Shown here piece by piece: positions 5,636 through 7,377 of a stretch of DNA of 7,377 nucleotides (positions are counted from its first letter, which is position 1; every line of letters starts with the position of its first letter). The translations under genes and the position numbers were made by a program. The notes below the pieces were generated by a model, which was not told where the DNA came from, searched no databases, and saw only the letters and a program-made list of their open reading frames with translations. The stretch comes from an uncultured Oscillospiraceae bacterium (GTDB lineage Bacteria; Bacillota; Clostridia; Oscillospirales; Oscillospiraceae), in assembly GCA_910584395.1 (NCBI GenBank), contig CAJUAS010000059.1:1-7377 (forward strand), written 5' to 3'.

Positions 5636-6805
5636 ATGAAGGAATTAGAGCTGAAGTACGGCTGTAACCCCAATCAGAAGCCCGCCCGTATCTTGATGGA
5701 GAGCGGGGAGCTTCCCCTCGAAGTCCTCAACGGGAAACCCGGCTACATCAACTTCATGGACGCGCTGAACTCTTGGCAGCTGGTCAAGGCCCTCAAGGCC
5801 GCCACCGGCCTGCCCTCCGCCGCTTCCTTCAAGCACGTCTCCCCCGCCGGTGCGGCGCTGGGTCTGCCTTTGAGCGACACCGAGCGTCAGATGTACCTTG
5901 CCCCGGACGGAGACCTCTCTCCCATTTCCTGCGCCTATATCCGCGCCCGCGGTGCAGACCGCCTTTGCTCCTTTGGCGACTGGGCGGCCCTCAGCGACAC
6001 CTGCGACGGGGACACTGCCCGCTTTTTGGCCTTGGAGGTGTCTGACGGCGTGATCGCCCCCGATTACACCCCAGAAGCGTTGGAGATCCTGAAAACCAAA
6101 CGCAAGGGCGGCTATAACGTGGTCAAGATCGATTCCAACTACGCCCCCGCCCCTGTGGAGCGCCGCCATATTTTCGGCATCACCTTTGAGCAGGGATACA
6201 ACGACCTGAGCATTGACGAGACGATGCTGGAGAATCTGGTCACCGAAAACAAAACTCTCCCCCAACAGGCCAAGCATGATATGCTTTTGGCGCTGATCAC
6301 CCTGAAATACACCCAGTCCAACTCTGTGTGCTATGTCAAGGACGGCATGACCATCGGGGTCGGCGCGGGCCAGCAAAGCCGCATCCACTGCACCCGTCTG
6401 GCGGGCAACAAGGCGGATATCTGGTGGCTGCGCCAGCATCCCTATGTTTTGGAGCTTCCCTTTGTCAGCGGGATTCGCCGCCCTGACCGGGACAACGCCA
6501 TCGACCAGTATATTGCCGACTCCTCTTTCTTTGCCCATGACGACGCATGGAAGGACGTTTTTACCGACTGTCCCAAGCCCTTGACCGCCGACGACAAGGC
6601 TGCATGGATCGCGAAGCTGGAAGGGGTCACTTTGGGCAGCGACGCGTTCTTCCCCTTCGGCGACAATGTGGAGCGTGCCTATCAGTCCGGGGTCTCTTAC
6701 ATTGCCCAGCCCGGCGGCTCGATTCGTGACGATCAGGTCATTGCCACCGCCGACAAATATGGCATGGTCATGGCCTTTACAGGTATGCGCCTGTTCCATC
6801 ATTAA
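5636..6805 (+). CDS. purH: Stand-alone AICAR formyltransferase (AICARFT domain of PurH/ATIC)
   Basis: Formylates AICAR with 10-formyl-THF to give FAICAR, the substrate of the preceding PurO-like protein. The 389 residues hold only the AICARFT domain; the N-terminal IMP cyclohydrolase domain of normal PurH is absent. Key residues K66 and H67 in S-F-K-H-V-S-P-A-G-A-A correspond to human ATIC K266/H267. Other signatures: S-S/A-R-G-A-D-R-type A-R-A-R-G-A-D-R-x-x-S-F-G-D, E-V-S-D-G-V-I-A-P, L-K-Y-T-Q-S-N-S-V-C-Y, G-V-G-A-G-Q-Q-S-R-I-H-C-T-R and S-D-A-F-F-P-F. It ends M-R-L-F-H-H, like animal ATIC (R-L-F-H-H) and unlike E. coli (R-H-F-R-H). Length also fits the eukaryotic domain (about 393) better than the roughly 320 of E. 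coli or Bacillus. ATG 5636 follows CGGAGG at 5 nt, 12 nt after the cyclohydrolase stop. Confidence 0.95.
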   Translation: MKELELKYGCNPNQKPARILMESGELPLEVLNGKPGYINFMDALNSWQLVKALKAATGLPSAASFKHVSPAGAALGLPLSDTERQMYLAPDGDLSPISCAYIRARGADRLCSFGDWAALSDTCDGDTARFLALEVSDGVIAPDYTPEALEILKTKRKGGYNVVKIDSNYAPAPVERRHIFGITFEQGYNDLSIDETMLENLVTENKTLPQQAKHDMLLALITLKYTQSNSVCYVKDGMTIGVGAGQQSRIHCTRLAGNKADIWWLRQHPYVLELPFVSGIRRPDRDNAIDQYIADSSFFAHDDAWKDVFTDCPKPLTADDKAAWIAKLEGVTLGSDAFFPFGDNVERAYQSGVSYIAQPGGSIRDDQVIATADKYGMVMAFTGMRLFHH

Positions 6806-6807
6806 GC

Positions 6808-7029
6808 ATGGAGCAGCAAGCGCGTTTGGCCGCCTTTGAGCGGATGCTGGACGATGTGCGGCGTCAATATGCGGAACTGACCGCCCGACTGGAGCAGCTC
6901 AAGGCCGAGGGCAAGACAAAATCCGCCACCTTTCGTCAATATTGGGGCAATAAGATGACCTGTCAATACGTTTTGTCCCTTTATCGGGATTATGGTTTGC
7001 TGGATCAAAACAACGGGGAGGTTTCCTAA
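6808..7029 (+). CDS. Small helical protein of unknown function, operon-embedded
   Basis: A 73-residue protein I cannot assign. It starts at ATG 6808, 2 nt after the AICARFT stop, with no clear Shine-Dalgarno, so it probably relies on translational coupling. Its 3' end carries the purD ribosome binding site and its TAA is 1 nt before the purD ATG. The N-terminal half (about 3-34) is a charged amphipathic helix with hydrophobic residues every 3-4 positions (L7, F10, L14, V17, Y21, L24, L28, L31), suggesting a short coiled coil. A K-T-K-S-A-T-F-R-Q turn follows, then a second helix rich in aromatics (about 43-64: W46, Y53, L56, Y58, Y61). No signal peptide or membrane segment is present. The shape is a helical hairpin, perhaps a protein-binding module. 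Its tight fit between two pur genes supports real expression. I vaguely recall similar small proteins in clostridial pur operons. Confidence 0.75.
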   Translation: MEQQARLAAFERMLDDVRRQYAELTARLEQLKAEGKTKSATFRQYWGNKMTCQYVLSLYRDYGLLDQNNGEVS

Positions 7030-7030
7030 C

Positions 7031-7377
7031 ATGAAAGTTTTAGTCGTCGGCGGCGGTGGCCGTGAACACGCCATCTGCTGGAAGCTGTCCCAAAGCCCCA
7101 AGGTCACCGAGCTTTACTGCGCCCCCGGCAACGGCGGCATTGCCCAAGTGGCCACCTGCGTCCCCATCAAGGCAACTGATATTGACGCAATGGTGGCTTG
7201 GGCTGCGGAGAGCGCAGTCGATCTGGTGGTCGTCGCCCCTGACGATCCCTTGGCCCTTGGCATGGTGGATGCGCTGGAAGCGGCGGGTATCCCCGCCTTT
7301 GGCCCTCGAAAAAACGCCGCCATCATCGAGGCCAGCAAGGCGTTCTCCAAGGAATTGATGAAAAAGTACCACATCCC
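7031..7377 (+). CDS. purD: GAR synthetase (phosphoribosylamine-glycine ligase), N-terminal fragment
   Basis: ATP-grasp ligase that joins phosphoribosylamine, the PurF product, to glycine. Only the first 115 complete codons are in the window (the full protein is usually about 420 residues). It opens M-K-V-L-V-V-G-G-G-G-R-E-H-A-I (1-15), the standard PurD N-terminus, followed by A-P-G-N-G-G (31-36) and, at 90-107, F-G-P-R-K-N-A-A-I-I-E-A-S-K-A-F-S-K, the entry to the ATP-grasp part. The segment usually G-P-E-x-P-L-x-x-G reads A-P-D-D-P-L-A-L-G (69-77). ATG 7031 follows GGGGAGG (7015-7021) at 9 nt, 1 nt after the small helical gene. The catalytic core is outside the window. Confidence 0.95.
   Translation, partial: MKVLVVGGGGREHAICWKLSQSPKVTELYCAPGNGGIAQVATCVPIKATDIDAMVAWAAESAVDLVVVAPDDPLALGMVDALEAAGIPAFGPRKNAAIIEASKAFSKELMKKYHI

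Noticed and set aside
5645..6802. Long - strand open frame (385 codons) almost exactly opposite the AICARFT gene
   Set aside because: Codon-bias shadow of a strongly conserved gene; low-complexity Gly/Val/Ala-rich translation with no family resemblance. The near-equal extent reflects stop placement around the gene.

Overview
The window is the first 7.4 kb of a de novo purine (IMP) biosynthesis operon on the + strand, with the start of an unrelated divergent operon on the - strand. The DNA is GC-rich with a strong preference for C or G at third codon positions. Genes are packed with ATGA/GTGA overlaps and good Shine-Dalgarno sites. This style, together with a PurO-type IMP cyclohydrolase beside a stand-alone AICAR transformylase, suggests a Bacillota member of class Clostridia, probably Oscillospiraceae-like and anaerobic. 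That placement is inferred from remembered protein similarity and was not tested by a search.

Left edge (1-423, - strand): the 5' end of a class V aminotransferase/cysteine desulfurase-family gene, preceded by and overlapping a small DUF3343 gene (putative Se/S carrier-like). The pair suggests sulfur or selenium handling. The gap at 424-609 carries the divergent control region. A good sigma-A-type promoter with an extended -10 lies at 552-580 and would give the pur transcript a leader of only about 20-25 nt.

Operon (610-7377, + strand): purE, purC, purF, purM, purN, a PurO-family IMP cyclohydrolase, a stand-alone AICAR formyltransferase, a 73-residue protein of unknown function, and purD (cut by the window edge). 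Spacing between neighbours runs from a 4-nt overlap to a 12-nt gap and no internal terminator is visible, so one transcript is likely. These genes cover PRPP to phosphoribosylamine (PurF), GAR (PurD), FGAR (PurN), AIR (PurM), CAIR (PurE), SAICAR (PurC), FAICAR (AICARFT) and IMP (PurO). FGAM synthase (purL/purQ/purS), purB and purK are not in the window.

The most unusual gene is purF. Its protein begins M-G-G-F-F-G where PurF enzymes have the catalytic cysteine (C-G-x-F-G), and an in-frame stop just upstream rules out a longer N-terminus. Other glutaminase-site motifs are also gone, while the PRPP loop and four candidate Fe-S cysteines remain. It looks like a phosphoribosyltransferase that has lost glutaminase chemistry and would need free ammonia or a separate ammonia donor. 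The second notable point is that bifunctional PurH is replaced by two adjacent genes, one archaeal-type (PurO) and one AICARFT that resembles the eukaryotic ATIC C-terminal domain more than the E. coli or Bacillus one.
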